A DNA stretch of 64,000 nt from Sphingomonas sp. G-3-2-10 (GTDB lineage Bacteria > Pseudomonadota > Alphaproteobacteria > Sphingomonadales > Sphingomonadaceae): the NCBI RefSeq assembly GCF_012927115.1, contig NZ_JABBFY010000001.1, positions 558,001 through 622,000 of the forward strand, in the 5' to 3' direction. Both the position numbers and the translations under genes were made by a program. Shown piece after piece: positions 33,442 through 42,603 of this stretch. Positions within the stretch are counted from its first letter, which is position 1. Every line of letters starts with the position of its first letter. Below the pieces are notes generated by a model. That model was not told where the DNA came from and ran no database searches. It saw only the letters and a list, made by a program, of their open reading frames with translations.

Positions 33442-35562
33442 ATGGGAGCGCCGACACTGATTTCCCAGTGCCGCGACGCGCTGGAGCGCTGGCTGGAGAG
33501 CGAACGCGAGCAACTGGTGCTGTGGCTGCCGGTGATGCTGGGGGTGGGGATCGCCGCATGGTTCGTGCTGCCCGACAAGGCGGCGTGGATCGCGTTCCTG
33601 ACCGGCGCGGGGGCGTTGGGCCTGATCGGACTGGCGGTTTCCGGAACCACGCGGCTCGGGCGGGTGGTGCTGGCGAGCGCGATCGCGATGGCGCTGGGGT
33701 GCGGCTGGATCTGGTTGCGGGCCGAACGGGTGGCGGCGCCGGTGCTGGCGCGGGCGGCGGTGGTGGCGTTCGAAGCGCGGGTGGAGCGCGTCGAGCAACT
33801 GCCCGCACGCGCGCTGGTCAGGCTGAGGCTGGCGCCGGTCGGCCGGGCGGACTTGCCGCCGCTGGTGCGCGTCAATCTGGCGGAGAAGGATGTGCCGGCG
33901 GGACTGGCGCGCGGGAGCGTGGTGAGGCTGCGGGCGCGGCTGATGCCGCCGCCGCCGCCTTCGGTGCCGGGGGCCTATAATTTCGCGCGGGTCGCCTGGT
34001 TCGACGGGATCGGCGCGACGGGGCGCGGGTTCGCGCCGGTGACGGTGACCGCTGGGTCAGACGGTGGGCGCGCGGACCTGCGGACGCGGCTCTCGTCGCA
34101 TATCCAGAGCCGGGTGGAAGGCAGCGCGGGCGGGATCGCGAGCGCGCTGGCGACGGGGGATCGCGGCGCGATTTCGGACGAAGACTCGGAAGCGATGCAG
34201 CGATCCGGGCTCGCGCATCTATTGTCGGTGAGCGGGCTGCACGTGACTGCGGTGACAGCGGGAACGATGCTGCTGGTCCTGCGGTTGCTGGCGCTCAGCC
34301 CGTGGCTGGCGCTGACGTGGCGGCTGCCGCTGGTGGCGGCCGGCGCGGGCGCGGCTGCGGCGATCGGATATACGCTGCTGACCGGCGCCGAAGTGCCGAC
34401 GATCCGGTCGTGCGCGGCGGCGCTGCTGGTGCTGCTGGCGCTGAGCCTCGGGCGCGAGGCGATCACGCTGCGGCTGGTCGCGGCGGGGGCGTGCTTCGTG
34501 CTGCTGCTCTGGCCCGAGGCGCTGGCGGGGCCGAGCTTCCAGCTGAGCTTCGCGGCGGTTACGGTGATCGTCGCGCTGCACGAGCATCCGGTTGTGCGCG
34601 GCTGGTTCCTGCGGCGCGAGGAGGGATGGGGGCGGCGCTTGCTGCGCGGGCTGGGGTCGCTGTTGCTCACCGGCGTCGCCGTGGAGCTGGCGCTGATGCC
34701 GCTGGCGCTGTTCCACTTCCACAAGGCAGGCGTCTATGGCGCGCTGGCCAATATCGTGGCGATCCCGCTGACGACATTCGTCATCATGCCGCTGGAAGCG
34801 CTGGCGCTGACGCTCGATCTGGCCGGGCTTGGCGCGCCGGTGTGGTGGCTTGCCGAGCAGGCGCTGCATTTCCTGCTGTGGCTGGCCCATGCGGCGTCTT
34901 CGGCGCCGGGCGCCGTCGCTGCCTTGCCCGCGATGCCGGCGGGCGCGTTCGCGCTGATGGCGGCGGGCGGGCTGTGGATCGCGCTGTGGCGGAGCCGCGC
35001 CCGGCTGGCCGGGGCGCTGCCGCTGGCGATCGGCGCGACATGGGCGCTGATGACGCCGCCGCCCGACCTGCTGGTGACCGGCGACGGGCGGCATCTGGCG
35101 ATCCGGACGCCCGATGGCGGGATGGCGCTGCTGCGCGACCGGGCGGGGGACTATACGCGCGACATGCTGGCCGAGAATGGCGGCGAAGCGGATCTGGCGC
35201 TGCTGGCGGAGCAGCCCGGTGCGCGATGCAGCGCGGATCTGTGCATGATCGATGTCGTCGCGGGTTCGCGGCGCTGGCGGGTGACGGCGACCCGGAGCAA
35301 TTATCTGGTGCCGTGGCGCGAGATGATGGCGCTGTGCAGGGCGAGCGACATCGTGGTGAGCGACCGCCGCCTGCCGCCGGGTTGCGCGCCGCGATGGATG
35401 AAGCTCGATCGCGAGACGCTGGCGCATACCGGCGGCGTGGCGGTGACCTTTGCGAGCGGGCGGGTAACGACGGTGAACGGACCGGCGGGACGGCATCCGT
35501 GGGTTGACCCGCCGACCGTAATGCCGCCACCTGCGCCGCGACCGATCCCGAAAGGCCGATGA
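33442..35562 (+). CDS. comEC: ComEC/Rec2 competence-type DNA channel protein
   Basis: 706-aa membrane protein of the DNA-uptake channel family. The N-terminal part has hydrophobic segments and an OB-like region (about 95-190). The central competence domain has about eight helices and the hallmark RSGLAHLLSVSGLHVTAV (around residue 255) followed by GAEVPTIRSCAAALLVL. The C-terminal metallo-beta-lactamase-like region (about 550-690) is short and lacks an H-x-H-x-D-H motif, so hydrolase activity is unlikely. The ATG at 33442 lies within a small CTCCC/GGGAG hairpin and lacks a clear ribosome site. The next gene's ATG overlaps its stop. Confidence 0.9.
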   Translation: MGAPTLISQCRDALERWLESEREQLVLWLPVMLGVGIAAWFVLPDKAAWIAFLTGAGALGLIGLAVSGTTRLGRVVLASAIAMALGCGWIWLRAERVAAPVLARAAVVAFEARVERVEQLPARALVRLRLAPVGRADLPPLVRVNLAEKDVPAGLARGSVVRLRARLMPPPPPSVPGAYNFARVAWFDGIGATGRGFAPVTVTAGSDGGRADLRTRLSSHIQSRVEGSAGGIASALATGDRGAISDEDSEAMQRSGLAHLLSVSGLHVTAVTAGTMLLVLRLLALSPWLALTWRLPLVAAGAGAAAAIGYTLLTGAEVPTIRSCAAALLVLLALSLGREAITLRLVAAGACFVLLLWPEALAGPSFQLSFAAVTVIVALHEHPVVRGWFLRREEGWGRRLLRGLGSLLLTGVAVELALMPLALFHFHKAGVYGALANIVAIPLTTFVIMPLEALALTLDLAGLGAPVWWLAEQALHFLLWLAHAASSAPGAVAALPAMPAGAFALMAAGGLWIALWRSRARLAGALPLAIGATWALMTPPPDLLVTGDGRHLAIRTPDGGMALLRDRAGDYTRDMLAENGGEADLALLAEQPGARCSADLCMIDVVAGSRRWRVTATRSNYLVPWREMMALCRASDIVVSDRRLPPGCAPRWMKLDRETLAHTGGVAVTFASGRVTTVNGPAGRHPWVDPPTVMPPPAPRPIPKGR

Positions 35563-36416
35563 TGCGCGCGCTTGCCCTGATGCTTCCGATCCTGTTGGCG
35601 GGTGCCGCACCGGCGCATGACGGGCAGGATGCCTGGGCGGAGCAGCGGCGGGAATGGAATGTGCCGGCCGAGCCGTTCCGGATCGCGGGCAATGTCTGGT
35701 TCGTCGGGACCGAGGGGCTCTCGGCGTTCCTTATCACCGATCCCAAGGGGCATGTGCTGATCGATGGCGGTCTGCCCGAGAGCGCGCCGCTGATCCTCGC
35801 CAATATCGCGAAGCTCGGTTTCAAGGCGAAGGACGTGCGCTACCTGCTGATCAACCATGCGCATTTCGACCATTCGGGCGGGCTGGCGGAGATCCGGAAG
35901 GCGACCGGCGCGACGCTGATGGTGAGCGAAGGCGATCGCCGGGATATCGAGCGCGGGCGGACGCTGGGGCGGACCGATCTGCTCGGCTTTCCGCCGGTGA
36001 AGGTAGACAGGGTGATCGGAGAAGGAACGCATATCCGCATCGGGGCGACCGACCTGACCACGCACCTGACGCCAGGGCATACGCGCGGCTGCACGAGCTG
36101 GTCGATGAAGGTGACCGAAGCGGGGCGCACGCTGGACGTGCTGTTCGCGTGCAGCCTGACGGTGGCGGGGCGCGTGCTGACGCCCGCAGCGGAAAGCGAG
36201 TTCCTCGACACCTTCGCCGCGCTGGGGCGGATGCGGGCGGACATTTTCCTGAACTTCCATCCCGGCGCGTTCGGAATGGAAGCGAAGCGGGCACGGCTCG
36301 CTGCCGGGGATCCGTTCGCCTTCGTCGCGCCGGAGGAACTCGGGCAACGTGTCGCCGCGGCGCGCATGGGCTTCGAAACCGAACTGGCGCGCCAGCGCGC
36401 CGCGCTGAAGAAATAG
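35559..36416 (+). CDS. Subclass B3 metallo-beta-lactamase
   Basis: 285-aa exported zinc beta-lactamase candidate. A signal peptide covers about 1-19 (MMRALALMLPILLAGAAPA). Zinc ligands: His100, His102, Asp104, His105 in INHAHFDHSGGL, His174 in TPGHTRGCTSW and His234 in NFHPGAF, matching the B3 layout in which the third site-two ligand is the DHxGG His rather than Cys. VWFVGTEGLSAFLI and DGGLPESAP are B3-typical. Its ATG overlaps the comEC stop (ATGA), so expression is coupled to comEC. B3-like enzymes are common in environmental bacteria and some have weak beta-lactam activity. Confidence 0.88.
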   Translation: MMRALALMLPILLAGAAPAHDGQDAWAEQRREWNVPAEPFRIAGNVWFVGTEGLSAFLITDPKGHVLIDGGLPESAPLILANIAKLGFKAKDVRYLLINHAHFDHSGGLAEIRKATGATLMVSEGDRRDIERGRTLGRTDLLGFPPVKVDRVIGEGTHIRIGATDLTTHLTPGHTRGCTSWSMKVTEAGRTLDVLFACSLTVAGRVLTPAAESEFLDTFAALGRMRADIFLNFHPGAFGMEAKRARLAAGDPFAFVAPEELGQRVAAARMGFETELARQRAALKK

Positions 36417-36458
36417 GAGCGGGCCATCAATCCGCTCCAGCGCATTCCGCCGCATACG

Positions 36459-37085
36459 ATGCGGCACGATGTCCTGCCCGAGGCCGAACATGCGGCCCTG
36501 ATCGAATGGGCGATGGCGAACGAAGCCGCGCTGGTACCGTCGCGCGTCGGCGGACATCGCGTGCTTGCCGACCAGCGCAACGCGCGCAGCCTGTATGGCG
36601 ATGCGCCGTGGAAGCAGGGGATGAGCGCGCGCATCGCCGCGCTGATGCCCGGCATCCTGGCGGACCTGGGCATGGCGTCGTTCGCGATGGACGGGTTCGA
36701 GACCGAGATGGTGGTCTATCCCGATGGCGGCTTCATCAACCGGCATCACGATACGGCGACGGGGCTCAGCCGCCACAAGCGCGATCGGGTGGTGACGATC
36801 GTCTATTATTTCCACCGCGAGCCGCGCGGCTTTACGGGCGGCGAATTGCGGCTGGTTCCGAAGATCGCGCCGCCAGACGGCGCACCTGCGCATATCGATC
36901 TGACGCCGGGCCAGAACATGCTGATCGCCTTCCCGAGCTGGGCGATTCACGAAGTACTGCGGATCGGGATCCCTTCAGGGGATTATGCGGATTCGCGGTT
37001 CGCGATCAATTTCTGGGCGGTCCGCAACCACCCGGCCAGCCCCGGCACCCAGCCTGAGCTGGGGCCGGGGCCGGAAGGTCAGTAG
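36459..37085 (+). CDS. Fe(II)/2-oxoglutarate-dependent dioxygenase (PKHD-type prolyl 4-hydroxylase-like)
   Basis: 208-aa (from the ATG) oxygenase. The iron triad is visible: H-x-D in [10 protein letters not shown], distal His in [10 protein letters not shown], and the 2-oxoglutarate Arg a few residues on (DSRFAINFW). [20 protein letters not shown] is the family's jelly-roll core. The ATG at 36459 has no ribosome site. An in-frame ATC at 36426 lies six bases after a perfect AGGAG (36415-36419) and would give a 219-aa product, so a non-standard start is possible. The 3' end overlaps that of the convergent lexA by seven bases. Substrate unknown. Confidence 0.82.
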   Translation: MRHDVLPEAEHAALIEWAMANEAALVPSRVGGHRVLADQRNARSLYGDAPWKQGMSARIAALMPGILADLGMASFAMDGFETEMVVYPDGGFINRHHDTATGLSRHKRDRVVTIVYYFHREPRGFTGGELRLVPKIAPPDGAPAHIDLTPGQNMLIAFPSWAIHEVLRIGIPSGDYADSRFAINFWAVRNHPASPGTQPELGPGPEGQ

Positions 37086-37759
37086 CGGCGCAGCAGGCCG
37101 GCGAGGCGGCCCTGGATCCGCACCTGATTGGGGCGGTAGCGCTGCGGATCGTAGCTGCGGTTCGCCGGATCGAGACGAATCATCGCGCCTTCCTTGCGGA
37201 AGAATTTCAGCGTCGCTTCGGCTTCGTCGATCAGCGCCACGACGATCTCGCCGTCGCGCGCGGTTTCGGTGCGGCGGATCAGCGCATAGTCGCCGTCGAG
37301 AATGCCGGCCTCTACCATCGAGTCACCGGCGACCTCGAGCGCATAATGTTCGCCCGAACCGAGCAGGGCGGCAGGCACCGGGAGCATGGTCGAGCTTTCG
37401 AGCGCTTCGATCGGCGTACCTGCGGCGATGCGGCCGTGAAGCGGGATCTCGATCACGTCGTTGGCGGGCTCGGGCGCGCGGGGCTTGAGCGCCACGACAT
37501 TGTCGGCGGCCGGTGCCGGCGCGGCCTTCTTCGTCTCTCCGCCACGCTCGGGCATCTTGAGGACTTCGAGGGCGCGGGCGCGATTGGCCAAGCGGCGGAT
37601 GAAGCCGCGCTCTTCCAGCGCCGAGATCAGCCGGTGGACGCCCGACTTCGACTTGAGATCCAGTGCTTCCTTCATTTCCTCGAACGAGGGGGAAACGCCG
37701 GTCTCGTTCAGGCGGTCGTTGATGAAGCAGATCAGATCGTGCTGCTTGCGCGTGAGCAT
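37079..37759 (-). CDS. lexA: SOS repressor LexA
   Basis: 226-aa repressor of the SOS response. N-terminal winged helix (1-65, starting [13 protein letters not shown], with recognition region [17 protein letters not shown]), then an Ala/Pro-rich linker, then the autoprotease domain: cleavage site Ala113-Gly114 in GRIAAGTPI, nucleophile Ser147 in [10 protein letters not shown] and base Lys185 in ATLKFF. RecA filaments trigger self-cleavage. Its promoter carries a LexA box, so it represses itself. moeA lies upstream on the same strand and its stop codon is inside the lexA promoter. 3' end overlaps the dioxygenase gene. Confidence 0.97.
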   Translation of the reverse strand: MLTRKQHDLICFINDRLNETGVSPSFEEMKEALDLKSKSGVHRLISALEERGFIRRLANRARALEVLKMPERGGETKKAAPAPAADNVVALKPRAPEPANDVIEIPLHGRIAAGTPIEALESSTMLPVPAALLGSGEHYALEVAGDSMVEAGILDGDYALIRRTETARDGEIVVALIDEAEATLKFFRKEGAMIRLDPANRSYDPQRYRPNQVRIQGRLAGLLRRY

Positions 37760-37778
37760 TCCCGGGATCCTCTCTTGG

Positions 37779-37822
37779 GAACAGACTGGGAACGTTTATG
37801 CAATGTTCCGCGAGCTTGTCAA
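37779..37822 (-). promoter_or_regulatory. lexA promoter with LexA operator
   Basis: Read on the minus strand: -35 TTGACA (37822-37817), a 16-base spacer, a CATAAA -10 (37800-37795), then GTTC-CCAGTCT-GTTC (37793-37779), an exact alphaproteobacterial LexA box of GTTC-N7-GTTC form over the expected transcription start and 19 bases before the lexA ATG. The -35 hexamer contains the moeA stop codon. Confidence 0.88.
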
Positions 37823-39009
37823 GCGATGCCGAGGATTTCCACCGAGTCGCCGATATTTGCGGGCAGCGCGTGGGGGGCGCGCAGGATCAGGCAGTTGGCC
37901 CGCGCCAGCGTGCGGAGCATCGAACTGTCCTGGATGGTGGAAGCCGATACCGCGCCATCGCGCAGTTCGGCACGAAGATAGTCGGTGCGTTCCCCGTTCG
38001 CCGGCAGCGGCTCGCCAAGGATGGCGGCGCGCGGCTGGGGAAAGGGATTGCGTGCGCCTGCCAGATAGGCGGCGAGCGGGCGTACGAAGAGCTGGGCGGT
38101 GACGAAAGCCGAAACCGGATTGCCGGGAAGGCCGAGGATAACTGCCTTGCCGAGCCGCCCGGCCATCATCGGCTTGCCCGGGCGCAGCGCGATCCGCCAG
38201 AAATCGATCGTCGCGCCGGCAGCTTCGAGCGCGGGACGGACCAGATCGTGATCGCCGACCGACGCGCCGCCGGTGGTGACCAGCAGATCGGCGTCGACCG
38301 CGCGGAACGCCGCCTCCAGCGCATCGGCGCGATCGGGGAGGATGCCGAGATCGACGATCTCGACCTGAAGATCGGCGAGCTGCGCGGTCAGCATCAGCCG
38401 GTTGGTTTCGGGAAGCTGGTCCGGGCCGATGTCCGCGCCGGGCGGGACGAGTTCGTCGCCCGTGGCGGCGATGGCGATGCGCGGGATGCGCCGGACGGGC
38501 AGAGTGGCGTGACCGGCGACCCCGGCAAGCGCGAGGCGCGCGGGGGTGAGGCGGTCTCCGGCGGCGATCAGCGTGTCGCCTTCCGCGAAATCGAGACCGC
38601 GACGGCGGATGTTGCGGCTCTCATAGGCGGGGCCTTCGCCGGTCAGCGTGAGGGCGGCGGCGTCGCGTGAGGCTTCTTCCTGCACCAGAACCGTGTCGGC
38701 GCCGGCGGGAACATGGGCGCCGGTGAAGATGCGCACGGCCTGACCCGGCGAGACTTGCCCGCCAAAGCTGCGGCCCGCTGCGCTCTCACCGATCACCGTC
38801 CAGGGGCCGGGCATGTCGGCGAAGCGGATCGCATAGCCGTCCATCGCGGAAAGATCGGCGATCGGCTGGGTGCGCAGCGCGGTGATATCGGCGGCGGCGT
38901 AACGGTTCGCCGCCTGCGCGAGGGGGACGGTTTCGGCCGGGAGCGGCGTCGCGAGCGCGAGCAGGCGGGACTGCGCATCGGCGACGGGGAGGAGGGCGGG
39001 ACCGGCCAT
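37819..39009 (-). CDS. moeA: Molybdopterin molybdotransferase MoeA
   Basis: 396-aa enzyme inserting molybdate into adenylylated molybdopterin. It shows the N-terminal MoeA segment AMDGYAIRFADMPG, RIFTGAHVPAGADTVLVQEE, RRRGLDF, the MoCF-binding domain with AIAATGDELVPPG and TTGGASVGDHDLVRPAL, RPGKPMMAGRLG and GLPGNPVSAFVTAQLFV. I chose the ATG at 39009 on length and family start (MAGPALLPVADAQSRLLAL); an ATG at 39072 is possible. Downstream lexA shares its strand. moaC, its usual neighbour, is about 8.4 kb away here. Confidence 0.94.
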   Translation of the reverse strand: MAGPALLPVADAQSRLLALATPLPAETVPLAQAANRYAAADITALRTQPIADLSAMDGYAIRFADMPGPWTVIGESAAGRSFGGQVSPGQAVRIFTGAHVPAGADTVLVQEEASRDAAALTLTGEGPAYESRNIRRRGLDFAEGDTLIAAGDRLTPARLALAGVAGHATLPVRRIPRIAIAATGDELVPPGADIGPDQLPETNRLMLTAQLADLQVEIVDLGILPDRADALEAAFRAVDADLLVTTGGASVGDHDLVRPALEAAGATIDFWRIALRPGKPMMAGRLGKAVILGLPGNPVSAFVTAQLFVRPLAAYLAGARNPFPQPRAAILGEPLPANGERTDYLRAELRDGAVSASTIQDSSMLRTLARANCLILRAPHALPANIGDSVEILGIA

Positions 39010-39172
39010 GACGTTGCGGTGGCACAGAAGGGGCGGGTTGGGACAGGGGAAATCGGCGCGAGCCGGTGACACGGATTGGTCGCGAGACCGTCATGCAGGC
39101 GCAACCGTCCCTTCACCACCGAGTCTCCGGCCCCGCCTACCGGCCCCCTGAACCATAAAGGGGTCACACCAG

Positions 39173-41812
39173 ATGAAATCCAGCCTGCTCGCCGCGGGCG
39201 CGCTTGCCGCGCTCGCCTTCGCCAATGCCGCTCATGCCCAGGACGTGCCCGAAGAGGCAGGCGAGGAGATCACCGTCACCGGCCAGCGCGCCCAGCAGGA
39301 GCGCGCGATCGAGCTGAAGCGCGATGCGATCAGCATCGTCGATGTGGCCGCGGCGGACGAAATCGGGCGGCTGCCCGACCGCAACGTCGCCGAAGTGATC
39401 GAGCGGCTGCCGGGCGTGGGCGTGACCTACGACCAGGGCGAAGGCCGCTATGTCGCGATCCGCGGCGTGCCTTCGGACCTCAACAATTATTCGGTCAACG
39501 GCGTCGAGATCGGCAATCCCGACGGCACCAGCCGCTCGCTGCCGCTCGACGTGGTGTCGGGCCAGCTGCTCAACCGGGTCGAAGTGGTGAAGGCCAAGAC
39601 CGCCGATCTGGACGGACAGGGCATCGGCGGTTCGATCAACCTGGTGACCCAGACCGCGTTCGATTACCGCAAGGCGTTCAACGTCACGCTGAACGCGCAG
39701 GCCGGCTATCAGGAACTGAACAAGAAGGTCCCGGTGCGCGGCGACGCCAGCATCGCGGCGCGTTTCGGATCCGAGGAGCAGTTCGGCATCGCGCTGGGCG
39801 CGAGCTATTCGAACCGCACTTTCGCCAGCTATGGCGTCTATCCCGACGACTGGCGCCCGGCGACCACGCCCGCCACGGCGGTGATCGCCCAGTCGGCGCG
39901 GGGCGCGCTGCCGGTCAACATCAAGTTCACCGATTACAGCCTGCAGCGCGAGCGGATCGGCGCGGCGGGTTCGTTCGATTTCCGGCCGAACGAGAACCAT
40001 CAATTCCATGTGCGCGGCATCTATTCGAAGTTCACCGAGGAGGAATATCGCCAGCGCTATCGCCTCGATTTCGCAAGCGACGCGCTGCTGCCGCGGCTGA
40101 CCTTCAATCCCGGTGGCCTGACCGGCACCGTCACCGGCACGCCCAATGCCGGCGTGGGCGCGGGCGTCGGCCCCGAGCGGCGGCAGGATCTGCGTTTCGA
40201 ATATAAGGAAAAGTCGATCCTGGCCGGCATGCTGGGCGGATCGAGCCATTTTGGCGACGTGACGCTCGATTACGTCGTGGCGCGCGTCCACAACGAAGTG
40301 CGCGAGCCGAACCAGCTGTGGCAGTTCCGCTGCAACCCCGGCACGGTCGATTTCGACCTGACCGAGAAGGTGTTCAGCGCGACCCCGCGTACCGAATGCA
40401 CGTCGTCGCAGCTGAATTTCCGCCAGTACACCGAGCAGAACGAAAGCGGCGACGAGGATATCTGGCAGGGCCGCGCCGACCTGACCTGGCACATCGCCGG
40501 GCTGGACGAAGGCAGCTTCGTGAAGCTGGGCGGCAAGTATCGCGCGACCGACAAATGGTTCGACAGCGCCAACGACACCTGGACCCGCGGCGGCAATGCG
40601 GCGACCCGCTTCACGCTGGCGCAGTTCAACCTTTCCGGGGCGCCGGTGACGGTCTATCCCGATGGCGACGACCGGCCCTATTTCAATGCGCCGACGATCG
40701 ACCTCGCCGCGATCCGCGACTTCACTGCCTCGAACCTGTCCGGCCCGTTCTTCGTTCGCGATACTACCGCGTCGCTGGCCAACGCGACGCTCAACGATTT
40801 CCGGATCGATGAGGACGTGACCGCCGGTTACGCGATGGTCAATCTGCGCTTCGGCGCGGTGACGGTGACGCCGGGCATCCGGTTCGAACACACCAAGTCG
40901 CGGGTCACCGGATACCGGCTGGAAGGCGGCACCACCGTGGTCCCCGCGACCGTGCTGAACGAATATGACGACTGGCTGCCGAGCCTGATCGTGCGGCTGG
41001 AGCCGTCGCGGAACACGGTATTCCGCCTTGGCTATACCCGCAATCTGGGCCGGCCGAACTACAGCCAGCTCTCGCCCGGCGGGTCGCTGAGCTATGAGGA
41101 TGCCAATTCGGACGGGCAGTTCGAGGGATCGTTCAGTGCGGGCAATGCGGCGCTGAAGCCGTATCGCGCCGACAATCTCGATTTCACCGGCGAATGGTAT
41201 TTCTCGAAGGGCGGCCTGCTGACCGTCGGCGTGTTTGCCAAGTTCATCAAGAACCCGATCTTCGTGCAGAATTACGTGCTGACCAACACCAGCTTCGCCG
41301 GCCGTCCGTTCGAGCGGCTGGGCTTCTCGCAGCCGCTGAACGCCGACAGCGGCGACATCATCGGCATCGAAGCGGCGTACCAGCAGCAGTTCACCTTCCT
41401 GCCGGGCTTCCTGTCGGGCTTCGGCATCGAACTGAACGGCACGCTGACGGACTCGAACCTGCAGCTGCCGAGCGGCCGCACCTCGACCTTCCCGAGCCAG
41501 TCGGGCTTTCTGTACGGCGCGCAGCTTTTCTACCAGCGCGGCCGGGTGGAGGCGTCGATCGCCTATCACAATACCGGCCACTCGCTGATCGCGCCGGGCG
41601 GGGTGGATTATCAGGACCAGTATAACGACGATCTGCGCCGGCTCGATTTCAAGGCGAGCTTCGAAGTGTTCACTGGCGCCACGCTGTTCGTCGAAGCGCA
41701 GAACCTGACCGACGAGCCGACTCGCCAGTATCAGGGCGGCCGGACCGACTGGATCTCGCAGAACGAGCGTTACGGCCGCACCGTCTATGGCGGCGTATCG
41801 GTGAAGTTCTGA
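39173..41812 (+). CDS. TonB-dependent outer-membrane receptor
   Basis: 879-aa receptor. Signal peptide of about 22 residues ending AHAQ; then a TonB-box-like EEITVTGQRA; the plug domain (about 60-170) with RNVAEVIERLPGVGV, IRGVPSDLNNYSVNGV and the closing GIGGSINLVTQTAFD; then a 22-strand barrel with a C-terminal aromatic strand (TVYGGVSVKF) typical of barrel proteins. The substrate is not evident; this family subtype often imports oligosaccharides or other organics. Its stop overlaps the start of a propeller-like partner (TGATG). AAGGGG precedes the ATG. Confidence 0.92.
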   Translation: MKSSLLAAGALAALAFANAAHAQDVPEEAGEEITVTGQRAQQERAIELKRDAISIVDVAAADEIGRLPDRNVAEVIERLPGVGVTYDQGEGRYVAIRGVPSDLNNYSVNGVEIGNPDGTSRSLPLDVVSGQLLNRVEVVKAKTADLDGQGIGGSINLVTQTAFDYRKAFNVTLNAQAGYQELNKKVPVRGDASIAARFGSEEQFGIALGASYSNRTFASYGVYPDDWRPATTPATAVIAQSARGALPVNIKFTDYSLQRERIGAAGSFDFRPNENHQFHVRGIYSKFTEEEYRQRYRLDFASDALLPRLTFNPGGLTGTVTGTPNAGVGAGVGPERRQDLRFEYKEKSILAGMLGGSSHFGDVTLDYVVARVHNEVREPNQLWQFRCNPGTVDFDLTEKVFSATPRTECTSSQLNFRQYTEQNESGDEDIWQGRADLTWHIAGLDEGSFVKLGGKYRATDKWFDSANDTWTRGGNAATRFTLAQFNLSGAPVTVYPDGDDRPYFNAPTIDLAAIRDFTASNLSGPFFVRDTTASLANATLNDFRIDEDVTAGYAMVNLRFGAVTVTPGIRFEHTKSRVTGYRLEGGTTVVPATVLNEYDDWLPSLIVRLEPSRNTVFRLGYTRNLGRPNYSQLSPGGSLSYEDANSDGQFEGSFSAGNAALKPYRADNLDFTGEWYFSKGGLLTVGVFAKFIKNPIFVQNYVLTNTSFAGRPFERLGFSQPLNADSGDIIGIEAAYQQQFTFLPGFLSGFGIELNGTLTDSNLQLPSGRTSTFPSQSGFLYGAQLFYQRGRVEASIAYHNTGHSLIAPGGVDYQDQYNDDLRRLDFKASFEVFTGATLFVEAQNLTDEPTRQYQGGRTDWISQNERYGRTVYGGVSVKF

Positions 41813-42600
41813 TGCAGATGCTCCTGCCGCTCCTCCTCGCATTCGGACAGACGCCGCCCGAACCGGAGGTGGTCGCACGGATGCCGGCCGCGGAGGCGCG
41901 GCAGGGCGTCGTTGCCGACCGGCGCTTCGTCTATGCCGTCTCCAATGCGGAGATCGGCAAGTACGATCGCGCCACGGGCAAGCGGATCGGCCATTGGCAG
42001 GGCGATCCCAAGCTGTTCCGGCACATGAACAGCTGCATCCTGCTGCGCCGCGAGATCGTCTGTGCCGCGTCCAACTATCCGGACACGCCGATGGCGAGTT
42101 CGATCGAATGGTTCGACGCGGCGCGGATGGAACATGTCCGCTCGCGCAGCCTCGGCCCCGGCCGGGGGTCGCTGACCTGGCTCGACTGGCATGACGGCAG
42201 CTGGTGGGCGGGTTTCGCCAATTATGACGGCAAGGGCGGGGAGGCGGGCCGAGACCATCGGCTGACGACTTTGGTGCGCTATTCGCCGGAATTCGTGGAG
42301 GAGGGCGCCTGGCTGTTCCCCACCGAAGTGCTCGAACGCTTCGCACCCTATAGCTCGTCGGGCGGCGTGTGGGGCGATGACGGGCTGCTCTATGTGACCG
42401 GGCATGACCGGCCCGAGCTTTATGCGCTGCGCCTGCCCGAGGCGGGGTCGCGGCTGGAACTGGTCACCACGCTGGCCATCCCCACCAACGGTCAGGCGAT
42501 CGCGTGGGAGCGGGGCGGGCGGCGCATCCTCTGGTCGATCGAGCGCAAGACCAGGGAAGCGGTCGCGACACGCATTCCGGAGATCATGCCAAAGCGTTGA
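41812..42600 (+). CDS. Exported propeller-like protein coupled to the TonB receptor
   Basis: 262 aa, not firmly recognised. A short hydrophobic N-terminus (MQMLLPLLLAFG) suggests export. Repeated strands with Trp and Asp-Gly turns (FVYAVSNAEIGKYDRATGKR, SSIEWFDAARMEHVRSRSLG, LTWLDWHDGSWWAGFANYDG, GVWGDDGLLYVTGHDRPELY, GRRILWSIERKTREAV) look like blades of a small beta-propeller. The start overlaps the receptor's stop by one base, so the two are made together and probably handle the same substrate at the cell surface or periplasm. Confidence 0.7.
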   Translation: MQMLLPLLLAFGQTPPEPEVVARMPAAEARQGVVADRRFVYAVSNAEIGKYDRATGKRIGHWQGDPKLFRHMNSCILLRREIVCAASNYPDTPMASSIEWFDAARMEHVRSRSLGPGRGSLTWLDWHDGSWWAGFANYDGKGGEAGRDHRLTTLVRYSPEFVEEGAWLFPTEVLERFAPYSSSGGVWGDDGLLYVTGHDRPELYALRLPEAGSRLELVTTLAIPTNGQAIAWERGGRRILWSIERKTREAVATRIPEIMPKR

Positions 42601-42603
42601 GGA

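Noticed and set aside
39010..39172. Cobalamin or other riboswitch upstream of the TonB receptor
   Set aside because: None of the conserved B12-box, TPP or FMN motifs could be found in the leader.
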